Positions 1 to 8,385 of a DNA stretch of 64,000 nucleotides are shown piece by piece. The position numbers and the translations under genes are program-made. Source of the DNA: Rhodovulum sp. P5 (GTDB lineage: Bacteria; Pseudomonadota; Alphaproteobacteria; Rhodobacterales; Rhodobacteraceae); assembly GCF_002079305.1 (NCBI RefSeq), contig NZ_CP015039.1:186001-250000 (forward strand), in the 5' to 3' direction. The notes below the pieces were generated by a model. The model searched no databases. It worked only from the letters and a program-made list of their open reading frames with translations, and was not told the DNA's origin. How positions within the stretch are numbered: the first letter of the stretch is position 1; every line of letters begins with the position of its first letter.

Positions 1-1040
1 TCCCGAACGCGCCCGGTTTCTGGACCTTCTATCCGCTCTTCCGAAAAGCCCGTGTCGGGGTCGAGCCGTGACAGGAAACCGAACTTCAGGCTGCCCGAAA
101 AGATGTCATCACGCCATTCCGGCCACAACTTGCCGGAGTAGATCATCATCCCCGAGGGCGCGATCGACGGATCCCAATAATGGACGGGCTGTTCCATACC
201 CGGTTTCGCCGTGCCTTCACCGATCTTGGCGCCCGAGTAGTGCCGCCCATACGAAATCACCGGCCAACCATAGTTGGCGCCCTTTCGAATTAGGTTCACC
301 TCGTCCCCGCCGCGGGCGCCGTGCTCATTCACCCAAAGCCGCCCTTGCAGATCCAGCGCCGCCCCTTGCGGGTTGCGGTGTCCGAAGCTCCAGATTTCAG
401 GCCGGGCCCCGGCTTGCCCGACGAAAGGGTTGTCGGCCGGGACCGATCCGTCGCGATTGAGGCGAATGATCGTTCCGTTGTGCGTTCCAAGGTCTTGCGC
501 TGCGGGCCTGTCGCCCCGTTCGCCGATCGTGAGGAAGATATGCCCATCGGGGCCTTCGACGACCCGGCTTCCGAAATGGCGGCCACCGCGGGAACCCGGT
601 GCCATCTCGAAAATCCGCCGGAATCCTTCAAGGCGGGTGCCGTCTTGGGACAACCGCCCGACACCCAGCGCCGTACCCTGACCTGTGCTCTGCTGAACCG
701 CGTGGCTGAGAAAGACCTCTCGGCTTTGCGCGAAATCACGGGGCACCATGACATCCAAGAGACCACCCTGCCCGACCGCCGCCACCTTCGGCACGCCATT
801 GATGGTATGCACCTGTCCGTCTGAAATCCGCAGGAGCCGGCCGCCCCGCTCCGTCACAAGAATGCTGCCGCCGGGCAGAAAGGCGATCGACCACGGTTCG
901 GAAAGGCCGCTGGCGATGGCAACGACTTTCAAGGCGCCGGTGGAGCTTTCAAGCGCGGCCGAGGGTGAAGCCAGAGACAGAAGGCCGGCAAGGAGAAAGG
1001 CCCCAAGGCGAAGCGGGCGGAGTTTGCTGAGATGCGACAT
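1..1040 (-). CDS. PQQ-dependent sugar dehydrogenase (3' end outside window)
   Basis: Secreted soluble aldose/sorbosone dehydrogenase of the YliI/Asd beta-propeller family, expected to oxidise sugars in the periplasm with PQQ. About 346 residues are visible; the C-terminus lies beyond the window edge. Residues 1-30 form a signal peptide ending in a PSAA/LE-type cleavage site. Family motifs seen are GQGGLLD (about 90-96), GHRNPQG (220-226, holding the catalytic His) and NEHGARGGDE (238-247). The start at 1040 is chosen because it gives a compact signal peptide; an in-frame ATG lies two codons upstream at 1046. It is divergent from the livK-type gene. The substrate cannot be told from sequence. 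Confidence 0.85.
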   Translation of the reverse strand, partial: MSHLSKLRPLRLGAFLLAGLLSLASPSAALESSTGALKVVAIASGLSEPWSIAFLPGGSILVTERGGRLLRISDGQVHTINGVPKVAAVGQGGLLDVMVPRDFAQSREVFLSHAVQQSTGQGTALGVGRLSQDGTRLEGFRRIFEMAPGSRGGRHFGSRVVEGPDGHIFLTIGERGDRPAAQDLGTHNGTIIRLNRDGSVPADNPFVGQAGARPEIWSFGHRNPQGAALDLQGRLWVNEHGARGGDEVNLIRKGANYGWPVISYGRHYSGAKIGEGTAKPGMEQPVHYWDPSIAPSGMMIYSGKLWPEWRDDIFSGSLKFGFLSRLDPDTGFSEERIEGPETGRVR

Positions 1041-1184
1041 GACCATGCGATTGGACGTAGTGCATTTGCCCGATCTTCCAACGGTTGGGACCTGACCCGC
1101 CGACGGGCGCAAGCGCCCTTTCTTTTTGAAGGCGTGCCGCATAATCTCGCCTCCGGAATGGCTTTCCAAAACGGGAGTTCAAGC

Positions 1185-2360
1185 ATGAAGAACCTTCTTA
1201 CGGCGACCGCGGCCATCGGCCTGCTGGCCGGATCCGCCTGTGCCGAAGACATCAAGATCGGTGTGCTGCTCGGTTTCACCGGCCCTATCGAGTCCATGGC
1301 CCCCGCAATGGGCGCGGGCGCCGAACTTGCGATTGCCGAGGTCAGCGGCAAGCTGCTCGGCGGGTCGACCGTGACCGCGGTGCGCGGCGACTCCACCTGT
1401 ATCGACAGTTCTGCTGCAACCGCCGCTGCGGAACGGCTGATCACCTCTGACGGGGTGAAGGGTATCGTCGGCGCGGCCTGTTCGGGGGTGACCGGTGCGG
1501 TTCTGCAAAACGTGGCCCGCCCCAACGGGATGGTCATGATTTCGCCGTCCGCGACGTCCCCCGCATTGTCGGAAGCCGAGGATGACGGCCTGTTCTTCCG
1601 CACGGCGCCCTCTGACGCCCGCCAGGGTGTGGTGATGGCAGATCTGCTGCTGGGAAGCGGCGTGAAAGAGGTCGCGCTGACCTATACCAACAACGACTAC
1701 GGCAAGGGGCTGGCGACGAGCTTCGAAAACGCCTTTACCGATATGGGCGGCACGGTCACGATTTCGGCTGCACATGAAGACGACAAGGCCGATTATTCGG
1801 CCGAGGTCGGCGCGCTGGCCGCAGCGGGCGGCGAGTTGCTGGTTGTCGCGGGCTATGCCGACCGGGGCGGCGCGGGCATCGTGCGCTCCGCGCTCGACCT
1901 TGGTGCTTACGACCGGTTCCACTTCCCCGATGGGATGGTGTCCTCGGCCACGACCGACAATTTCGGCACCGAGATCGACGGCTCTACCGGACAGTTGCCC
2001 GGCACCGACAGCCCCGGGGCGGAGAAATACGCAGAATTCGTCGGCGACAAGTTCGACGCCACGGCGATCTTCTCGGCCGAAAGCTATGACGCGGCGGCGC
2101 TGATCCTCTTGGCGATGCAGGCGGCCGGGTCCTCTGACCCGCAGGTCTACAAAGACAAGATCATGGATGTCGTCAACGCGCCGGGAGAGCCGATCTATCC
2201 CGGCGAACTGGCCAAGGCGCTGGATATCCTCGCCGCGGGCGGTGACATCGACTATGTCGGCGCGACGGCGGCCGAGTTCATCGGTGGCGGCGAAAGCGCG
2301 GGCAACTATCGCGTTGTCGAAGTCAAGGACGGCGAATTCGCGACCATCGGCTATCGCTGA
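1185..2360 (+). CDS. livK: ABC transporter substrate-binding protein, branched-chain amino acid (LivK) family
   Basis: Periplasmic solute receptor of the type I Leu/Ile/Val-binding fold, 391 residues. It starts with a classical signal peptide (MKNLLTATAAIGLLAGSACA, cleaved before ED) and then the family-typical IKIGVLLGFTGPIESMAP segment. The ATG at 1185 is preceded by GGGAG at the right distance; an upstream in-frame ATG at 1032 has no signal peptide logic. It is the first gene of a Liv-type import operon with livG, livF, livH and livM. The ligand is not predictable: this family also binds urea, amides and aromatic or short-chain carboxylates, so amino acid uptake is only the default assumption. 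Confidence 0.85.
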   Translation: MKNLLTATAAIGLLAGSACAEDIKIGVLLGFTGPIESMAPAMGAGAELAIAEVSGKLLGGSTVTAVRGDSTCIDSSAATAAAERLITSDGVKGIVGAACSGVTGAVLQNVARPNGMVMISPSATSPALSEAEDDGLFFRTAPSDARQGVVMADLLLGSGVKEVALTYTNNDYGKGLATSFENAFTDMGGTVTISAAHEDDKADYSAEVGALAAAGGELLVVAGYADRGGAGIVRSALDLGAYDRFHFPDGMVSSATTDNFGTEIDGSTGQLPGTDSPGAEKYAEFVGDKFDATAIFSAESYDAAALILLAMQAAGSSDPQVYKDKIMDVVNAPGEPIYPGELAKALDILAAGGDIDYVGATAAEFIGGGESAGNYRVVEVKDGEFATIGYR

Positions 2361-2386
2361 TCCGCATCAACCTGACCAAAAAGACA

Positions 2387-2413
2387 GGCGGCCCGGGCCT
2401 TTCCCGGACCGCC
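2387..2413 (+). terminator. Intercistronic hairpin after livK (partial terminator or mRNA processing/stability element)
   Basis: GGCGG-C-CCGGG pairs with CCCGG-A-CCGCC around a 5-nt loop: ten base pairs with one mismatch, followed by a weak T-rich stretch. It lies between the receptor gene and the ATPase gene. This position is common for hairpins that let the abundant binding protein be expressed above the membrane components; that role is inferred here. Confidence 0.5.
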
Positions 2414-2456
2414 GGTTTCGATTAGTCACGCGCGCCAGTCGTGCGAGGAATGAGAC

Positions 2457-3245
2457 GTGATCCAGGTAGAGAACCTGCACAAGCATTTCGGAGGCTTCCA
2501 CGCGGTGGACGGAACCTCCATCGAGATCGCGACGGGCTCCATCACCGGGCTCATCGGCCCGAATGGTGCGGGAAAGTCGACCCTGTTCAATGTCATAGCG
2601 GGTGTCCTGCCGCCGACATCCGGCCGTGTGACGATGGACGGGGAAGACATAACCGGCCTGCCCCCGCATGAATTGTTCCACAAGGGACTGCTACGCACCT
2701 TCCAGATTGCGCACGAATTCAGTTCGATGACGGTGCGCGAAAACCTGATGATGGTGCCCGCGGGTCAGTCCGGCGAAACGCTCTGGCATGCGTGGTTCCG
2801 CCGTGGGCAGGTGGCGCGGGAGGAGCGCGCCCTTGCCCGAAAAGCCGATGAAGTGCTGGAGTTCCTGACCATCGATCACCTGGCCGACGAAAGGGCCGGC
2901 AACCTTTCGGGCGGGCAGAAGAAACTGCTGGAACTCGGCCGGACCATGATGGTCGATGCCAAGATCGTGTTTCTGGACGAGGTCGGGGCGGGCGTGAACC
3001 GAACGCTTCTGAACACCATCGGCGATGCCATCGTGCGGCTGAACAAGGAACGCGGCTATACGTTTTGCGTGATCGAACATGACATGGATTTCATCGGGCG
3101 CCTTTGCGACCCGGTGATCGTCATGGCCGAGGGCAAGGTGCTGTCGATCGGCAAGGCGGACGAGATCATGCAGGACGAGGCGGTGATCGAGGCGTATCTG
3201 GGCACCGGGCTGAAGAACAAGATCAAGGCTGGCGCCGGGGGATGA
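2457..3245 (+). CDS. livG: Liv-type ABC transporter ATP-binding protein LivG
   Basis: Cytoplasmic ATPase of the importer, 262 residues. Walker A GPNGAGKST is at 34-42, the signature LSGGQKKLLELGR is near 150, and Walker B reads FLDEVGAGVN. The position after the catalytic DE is Val instead of the usual Pro. The GTG start at 2457 follows an AGGAAT-type ribosome binding site. It should pair with LivF on the cytoplasmic face of LivH/LivM. The C-terminal extension with an EAYLG motif is typical of LivG-type subunits. Confidence 0.9.
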   Translation: MIQVENLHKHFGGFHAVDGTSIEIATGSITGLIGPNGAGKSTLFNVIAGVLPPTSGRVTMDGEDITGLPPHELFHKGLLRTFQIAHEFSSMTVRENLMMVPAGQSGETLWHAWFRRGQVAREERALARKADEVLEFLTIDHLADERAGNLSGGQKKLLELGRTMMVDAKIVFLDEVGAGVNRTLLNTIGDAIVRLNKERGYTFCVIEHDMDFIGRLCDPVIVMAEGKVLSIGKADEIMQDEAVIEAYLGTGLKNKIKAGAGG

Positions 3246-3317
3246 TCGGCCGGGTTGCCCGTGTTGGCATCGGATTCTGATCAAATTGAGCAGGGAAAAA
3301 GGACGGGACGCGCGCGG

Positions 3318-4028
3318 ATGGCAGAGCCGTTTCTGATCGGAGACCATATGACCGGTGGCTATGGCGGGGCGGATATCCTGCATGGCTGCACCGTTGCGGT
3401 CGACAAGGGTGAGATCGCCGTCATCGTGGGCCCCAACGGGGCGGGAAAGTCGACGGCGATGAAGGCCGTCTTCGGGATGCTGGACATCCATCGCGGCGCG
3501 GTTCGGCTGGACGGGGTCGACATCAGCCATCTGAGCCCTCAGGCGCGGGTTTCCCGTGGCATGGCCTTCGTGCCCCAGACCAACAACATCTTCACCTCGA
3601 TGACGGTCGAGGAAAACCTTGAAATGGGGGCGTTTTTGCGCCGCGACGACATTTCGCCCACGATTGAAGAGGTCTATCGCCTGTTCCCGATCCTGCGGGA
3701 CAAGCGGCGCCAACCCGCCGGGGAGTTGTCGGGCGGCCAGCGTCAGCAGGTGGCCGTGGGCCGGGCCCTGATGACCCAACCCACCGTGCTGATGCTGGAT
3801 GAGCCGACCGCCGGTGTGTCCCCGATCGTGATGGATGAGCTGTTCGACCGCATCATCGAAATCGCGCGAACCGGCATTTCTATCCTGATGGTGGAACAGA
3901 ACGCCCGGCAGGCGCTGGAGATCGCGGACAAGGGCTATGTTCTGGTCCAGGGCCGCAACGCCTATACCGATACGGGCAAGGCCCTGTTGGCGGATGCGGA
4001 AGTTCGCCGAACGTTTCTTGGAGGCTGA
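3318..4028 (+). CDS. livF: Liv-type ABC transporter ATP-binding protein LivF
   Basis: Second ATPase of the importer, 236 residues from the ATG at 3318. Walker A GPNGAGKST is at 38-46, the signature is LSGGQRQQVAVGRA, and Walker B is VLMLDEPTAG followed by the conserved VEQNARQAL. The ATG was preferred to an in-frame TTG at 3255 because it gives the normal LivF length; the purine-rich AAAAAGG stretch is about 16 nt upstream, so the start is slightly uncertain. It is co-transcribed with livG. Confidence 0.88.
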   Translation: MAEPFLIGDHMTGGYGGADILHGCTVAVDKGEIAVIVGPNGAGKSTAMKAVFGMLDIHRGAVRLDGVDISHLSPQARVSRGMAFVPQTNNIFTSMTVEENLEMGAFLRRDDISPTIEEVYRLFPILRDKRRQPAGELSGGQRQQVAVGRALMTQPTVLMLDEPTAGVSPIVMDELFDRIIEIARTGISILMVEQNARQALEIADKGYVLVQGRNAYTDTGKALLADAEVRRTFLGG

Positions 4029-4029
4029 C

Positions 4030-4437
4030 ATGCGCAGACTGATGATCATGCTCCTGACGCTATGCCCGGCGCCTTTGCTCGCGCTGGAACTGGATTGCGT
4101 CGCGGAACTGGCCTGCGTGACCGGCGCAGAGGCCGGATGCCAGAAGACCGAGGTTCCCTACGCGCTGAAGGTCGGGCGCAAGACAGGGGCCAAGGTGGTC
4201 ATGCAGACCGAAGACGAAGAGCGGTTCTATGAATTCACCCGCCTCAAGAACGCCGATGGCCTGTTGTTGCAGGCAAGCGGCGGCGCTTTGGGTGATGATC
4301 AGGGGGCCGGCGCGCTGAGCGTGTTCGACGATTTCCGTTTCGTCCTGACCCGGCACAACCGGATCGTTCTGGGCGAGGATCAGACCGAGGTGATCGCGGT
4401 CTCCATCCACGGGACATGCAAGGAGCCGACACCGTGA
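4030..4437 (+). CDS. Small secreted cysteine-containing protein inside the liv operon
   Basis: A 135-residue protein with an N-terminal signal peptide (MRRLMIMLLTLCPAPLLALE). The mature part has three Cys near the N-terminus (LDCVAELACVTGAEAGCQK) and one near the C-terminus (GTCKEP), so two disulfides in the periplasm are likely. The ATG lies one base after the livF stop, so translation is probably coupled. I do not recognise the family. Its place between livF and livH suggests co-expression with the importer, but a functional link is only inference. Confidence 0.75.
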   Translation: MRRLMIMLLTLCPAPLLALELDCVAELACVTGAEAGCQKTEVPYALKVGRKTGAKVVMQTEDEERFYEFTRLKNADGLLLQASGGALGDDQGAGALSVFDDFRFVLTRHNRIVLGEDQTEVIAVSIHGTCKEPTP

Positions 4438-4513
4438 GCCGTCACGCCGTGCCCATCGCGAAGGATCGTGCGCCCGCCGAGCTTAAGTTCACTACTGGTG
4501 GAAGGATGCGTCA

Positions 4514-5524
4514 ATGGACTTCGTGAACGCCCTTGTCGTCCTTGCCAATTTCGTCCTGATCCCGGCCACGGCCTATGGGGCGCAACTCGCCCTTGGTGCG
4601 CTGGGCGTCACTCTGATTTACGGCATCCTTCGGTTTTCCAATTTCGCCCATGGCGACATGATGGCGTTTGGCACCATGGTCACGATCCTCGTCACTTGGG
4701 GGTTGCAGGCGATGGGTGCGTCGCTCGGTCCACTTCCCACGGCACTTCTGGCCCTGCCGGTCGGGATCGTCGCCACGGCCCTTTTGATGCTGGGAACCGA
4801 CCGGGTCGTGTTCCGCTTCTATCGCGAACAACGGGTCAAACCCGTCATCCTCGTGATCGTATCAATGGGGGTGATGTTCATCCTGAACGGCGTGGTGCGC
4901 ATCATCATCGGCCCCGACGAACGCCGTTTTGCCGATGGCGAGCGGTTCATCGTCACCGCGCGTGAGTTCAAGGAAATGACCGGGCTGGCCGAGGGGCTGG
5001 CGATCCGAACGACGCAGGGCCTGACCGTTCTGACGGCCGTGATCGTGGTGGCGGCGCTCTTCTGGTTCCTGACCTACACCCGAACCGGAAAATCCATGCG
5101 CGCCTTTTCCGACAACGAGGATCTCGCCCTTCTGTCCGGAATTAATCCCGAACGCGTGGTGGCGATCACATGGATCATCGTGGCAGCCTTGGCAACCATC
5201 GCAGGTGTGCTCTACGGGCTCGACCAGAGCTTCAAGCCCTTCACCTATTTCCAGCTTTTGCTGCCACTCTTCGCGGCGGCCATCGTGGGCGGCCTCGGCA
5301 GCCCGCTGGGCGCGATCGCGGGTGGGTTTCTGATCGCCTTTTCCGAGGTGACGATTACCTACGCCTGGAAGAAGGTGCTGACCTATGTCTTGCCCGAGGG
5401 GCTCGAACCGTCCGGCCTCGTCCAGTTGCTGAGCACCGACTACAAATTCGCGGTCAGCTTCGTGATCCTCGTCATCGTGTTGCTGATCCGGCCGACGGGC
5501 CTGTTCCAGGGGAAATCGGTATGA
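4514..5524 (+). CDS. livH: Liv-type ABC transporter permease LivH
   Basis: Inner-membrane permease of 336 residues with about eight hydrophobic segments. It has the family motif GALGVTLIYGILRFSNFAHGDMM near the N-terminus and VGGLGSPLGAIAGG near 260-275. The ATG at 4514 follows GAAGGA. The gene ends in an ATGA overlap with livM, so the two permeases are translationally coupled. The periplasmic loop around residues 130-160 is longer than in amino acid LivH proteins that I know, which fits a different ligand; this is a weak inference. Confidence 0.88.
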   Translation: MDFVNALVVLANFVLIPATAYGAQLALGALGVTLIYGILRFSNFAHGDMMAFGTMVTILVTWGLQAMGASLGPLPTALLALPVGIVATALLMLGTDRVVFRFYREQRVKPVILVIVSMGVMFILNGVVRIIIGPDERRFADGERFIVTAREFKEMTGLAEGLAIRTTQGLTVLTAVIVVAALFWFLTYTRTGKSMRAFSDNEDLALLSGINPERVVAITWIIVAALATIAGVLYGLDQSFKPFTYFQLLLPLFAAAIVGGLGSPLGAIAGGFLIAFSEVTITYAWKKVLTYVLPEGLEPSGLVQLLSTDYKFAVSFVILVIVLLIRPTGLFQGKSV

Positions 5525-6819
5525 CTATGCGCGATCTCTTGCTGTTCGTCGTCGTCGGGGTGCTGATCGCAGCAACCGGCATGCTTCAAAGCTGGAACGC
5601 AGCGCTTTTCATCCTGAACTACGGCCTGATCTCGGCGATCATGGCGCTGGGTGTAAACATGCAATGGGGCTATGCTGGCCTTTTCAATGTCGGTGTCATG
5701 GGGTTCACCGCGCTTGGCGGACTTGCCGCGGTCATCGTGTCCATGCCGCCGGTGGGTGAGGCATGGTCGGCCGGCGGTCTGGGCATGCTGGCGGCCCTGA
5801 CAGTCGGACTTTGCGTAATTGCCGGTGCCATCGCGATCTGGAAACGCTTGCCCAAGGGACGAATGCGTGGGTTGGCCGTGTTCGGCTGGCTGCTTATGGG
5901 CTATTTTCTGTACCGCAAATTCTTCGACCCGGCGGTCGATGCGATCGAGGCGGTCAACCCGGCTGCCACGGGCTATCTCGGCGGGCTGGGTCTTCCGGTC
6001 CTGCTTAGTTGGCCTGTCGGCGGACTTCTGGCCGCGGGTGCGGCATGGATCATTGGCAAAACGGCACTCGGGCTACGCTCCGACTACCTGGCCATTGCGA
6101 CCCTCGGCATTGCCGAGATCGTCATTGCCATTCTGAAGAACGAGGACTGGCTGAGCCGCGGCGTCAAGAACGTGATCGGAATTCCCCGCCCGGTGCCTTA
6201 CGAGGTTGATCTGCAACAGGACCCCGCTTTTGTGGAGCGGGCCGCAAGTTTCGGGCTGGACCCCGTCACCGCCTCCACGCTGTTCGTGAAACTCTGCTAT
6301 GCTGGGCTTTTCGCCGCCGTACTGATCATCTTGATCTGGTTGACGGAAAAGGCGCTGAACTCACCTTGGGGCCGGATGATGCGGGCGATCCGTGACAACG
6401 AAGTCGCGGCAGAAGCGATGGGCAAGGATGTGAAGGCACGCCACCTGGAGGTCTTCATTCTCGGCTCGGCCATCTGCGGGCTGGCGGGGGCGATGATGGT
6501 CACCTATGACAGCCAGCTTACCCCGGGCAGTTATCAGCCGCTGCGCTTTACCTTCCTGATCTGGGTGATGGTGATCGTCGGCGGATCGGGCAACAACTGG
6601 GGCGCGGTGCTGGGCGGGTTCCTAATCTGGTTCCTGTGGGTGCAGGTCGAACCGGCCGGGGCGTGGATCATGGGGGTTGTAACCTCCGGCATGGCAGACG
6701 ACTCGGCACTTCGCGCCCATCTGCTCGACAGTGTCGCACATATGAGACTGTTCACCATGGGGGTGGTCCTACTGCTCGTCCTTCGTTTCAGCCCTAGGGG
6801 GCTGATCCCGGAACGCTAG
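5521..6819 (+). CDS. livM: Liv-type ABC transporter permease LivM
   Basis: Second permease, 432 residues, with about ten hydrophobic segments. The diagnostic stretches are NMQWGYAGLFNVGVMGF near the N-terminus, LRSDYLAIATLGIAEI in the middle and MRAIRDNEVAAEAMGKD followed by VGGSGNNWGAVLGG near the C-terminus. The ATG overlaps the livH stop (ATGA). An insertion at about residues 75-150, between the first helices and the conserved core, makes it longer than many LivM proteins. Confidence 0.87.
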   Translation: MTMRDLLLFVVVGVLIAATGMLQSWNAALFILNYGLISAIMALGVNMQWGYAGLFNVGVMGFTALGGLAAVIVSMPPVGEAWSAGGLGMLAALTVGLCVIAGAIAIWKRLPKGRMRGLAVFGWLLMGYFLYRKFFDPAVDAIEAVNPAATGYLGGLGLPVLLSWPVGGLLAAGAAWIIGKTALGLRSDYLAIATLGIAEIVIAILKNEDWLSRGVKNVIGIPRPVPYEVDLQQDPAFVERAASFGLDPVTASTLFVKLCYAGLFAAVLIILIWLTEKALNSPWGRMMRAIRDNEVAAEAMGKDVKARHLEVFILGSAICGLAGAMMVTYDSQLTPGSYQPLRFTFLIWVMVIVGGSGNNWGAVLGGFLIWFLWVQVEPAGAWIMGVVTSGMADDSALRAHLLDSVAHMRLFTMGVVLLLVLRFSPRGLIPER

Positions 6820-6827
6820 GGCAAGCA

Positions 6828-7436
6828 TTGAGAGGGCTGTCCGACGTCCTGATCCTCGTGCCGGCGGCCGGTCAGTCCCGGCGCATGGGCGGACGTGACA
6901 AGCTTCTTGAAACCATCGAAGGTGAATCCCTGCTCCGGCGCCAAGTCCGACGGGCCGTATCTACGGGCGGCAGGGTTCTTGTCACCCTGCCCCGTGGCTC
7001 AGGCTCGGAACGGGCGGCGCAGCTTGTTGGGTTGAACCTGATGCCGCCACTTCAAATCGATGCCTCCGAAGGGATGGGGGCATCATTGCGTGCCGGCGCG
7101 GCGGCGGCGGAGGCCGTCGGAGCCGTGGGCTTGATGGTTCTTCTGCCCGATATGCCAGACATAGATACGTTTGATATCAATCGGTTGCTACAGGAGTTCC
7201 TTGAGGACCCTGAAAACTGTGTGCGGGCGACGACGGAAGACGGCAAGGTCGGCCACCCCGTTGTGTTTCCGGCCAGAACCTTCGGTTTGCTAAGAACCGT
7301 CCGTGGTGACAAAGGCGGCCGCTCCGTTCTCAGCAGCGAAGCTGTCAGGGATATCCCGCTCAGCGGACGGAAAGCCGTGATCGATCTTGATACTCCGGAA
7401 GCATGGGCGGAATGGCGACAAACGCGCAAGGCCTGA
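6828..7436 (+). CDS. MocA/MobA-like nucleotidyltransferase
   Basis: A 202-residue NTP-transferase of the MobA/MocA type. The P-loop-like LVPAAGQSRRMGGRDKLLE is near residues 10-28, the metal-binding LLPDMPDID is near 103-111, and GHPVVFPARTF is near 142-152. Members of this group add CTP or GTP to molybdopterin for Mo enzymes such as xanthine dehydrogenase; others act on sugar phosphates. The start is a TTG at 6828, only eight bases after livM, so it looks like the last gene of the liv operon. Linkage to an importer hints at a Mo-hydroxylase substrate (purines or heteroaromatics), but no such enzyme is in view. Confidence 0.7.
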   Translation: MRGLSDVLILVPAAGQSRRMGGRDKLLETIEGESLLRRQVRRAVSTGGRVLVTLPRGSGSERAAQLVGLNLMPPLQIDASEGMGASLRAGAAAAEAVGAVGLMVLLPDMPDIDTFDINRLLQEFLEDPENCVRATTEDGKVGHPVVFPARTFGLLRTVRGDKGGRSVLSSEAVRDIPLSGRKAVIDLDTPEAWAEWRQTRKA

Positions 7437-7470
7437 TGTCGTGCGCCGTCCGCGCTCCTTCGAAACCGCG

Positions 7471-7905
7471 TTAGGACAACGCCCCCGAGACGCGCATTGT
7501 TCGCGCGAAGAAATAAAACAGGACCGCCATCGCACTGGCCGTGCTGATCATGAAGACACCAAAAGGACCAGCGACAGCACCAAGTGGTGGTGTCGCGAAA
7601 ACGATCAGCCAAGTTGCGGTCGCCAGCATTGAAAGTGCAGACAGTCCAAGGATCAAAGGTGCCACACCAAGCCGGAGAAACAATAGAACGGCTCCCGCCA
7701 AACCGAACCAGACGCCCACAGCCCAAGCCGCATCCACCAAGGCCGGAACTGACGTGAAATACTCAGCCTGTGACTGCGTGAAGAGCTTAAGATAAGGTGC
7801 CACGCTGTACTGGGTCATCACATAGTCCGCGCACCCGGCTAGGTTCCAGAGAACTGCGAGGATCGCCACAGGCATCAGATGCCATGGTTCTGCCGCTTCT
7901 GACAT
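7471..7905 (-). CDS. Four-TM membrane protein of unknown function
   Basis: A 144-residue integral membrane protein with about four hydrophobic helices (near 10-28, 55-78, 80-103 and 110-135). The loop after the first helix carries CADYVMTQYSVAPYLKLF, a pattern often seen in small uncharacterised Rhodobacterales membrane proteins. The ATG at 7905 is used, since longer in-frame starts would add a polar tail without purpose. It is convergent with the nucleotidyltransferase and downstream of the GTA cluster on the same strand, 165 bases away. No function is assigned. Confidence 0.65.
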   Translation of the reverse strand: MSEAAEPWHLMPVAILAVLWNLAGCADYVMTQYSVAPYLKLFTQSQAEYFTSVPALVDAAWAVGVWFGLAGAVLLFLRLGVAPLILGLSALSMLATATWLIVFATPPLGAVAGPFGVFMISTASAMAVLFYFFARTMRVSGALS

Positions 7906-8070
7906 TGGCACATTTTCCACTCTAGGGAAGATGCGATCATGGTGCCCGCAAGCAACCGCCCTGTCCAGATGGTGCGACGTTTTGTGTGTCCGTCCGGTGT
8001 CCCGGTTTGCTGAGCCTACAGACACGCACCAAGGGCGCGTCTCGGCCAAGGGTGCCAAATAAACGCATGT

Positions 8071-8367
8071 TCACCGACTGTCGGTGCGTACGGGCCAATC
8101 CGCGAGAGCCCCGAAGAGCAAACACAAGCAGCGGCAATACTCCCGGTCGCTTAGCGGCGGTTCGGCCGGCAGTTCAGCTTGCTCTGCAACGGCCATCAAG
8201 GCGCCGTTTCCCCAACGCGGATGGGCTTTCCGAAAGCGCTTGGAATAGGTATCGGCCGCTTCGGCGCGAGCCAGCATAAGCATAAGGGCGCCCTGCCGCC
8301 TTGACGCTGGCAGAGCATATATGGCGCGCGCCGCCGCGACCGCATCGCCATGGGTGATGGGCTTCAT
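8071..8367 (-). CDS. Short uncharacterised protein at the 3' end of the GTA cluster
   Basis: A 98-residue soluble protein, rich in Ala and Arg, with a Cys-rich patch (REYCRCLCLLFGAL) near residue 80. The N-terminal half (KPITHGDAVAAARAIYALPASRR) looks like a conserved domain found next to GTA clusters in related bacteria; that memory is not checked here. The start at 8367 is 18 bases after the DUF2793 stop, so it is probably in the same transcript. A role in GTA production is possible but unproven. Confidence 0.6.
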   Translation of the reverse strand: MKPITHGDAVAAARAIYALPASRRQGALMLMLARAEAADTYSKRFRKAHPRWGNGALMAVAEQAELPAEPPLSDREYCRCLCLLFGALADWPVRTDSR

Positions 8368-8385
8368 CCGCTTGCCTCTATCAAT

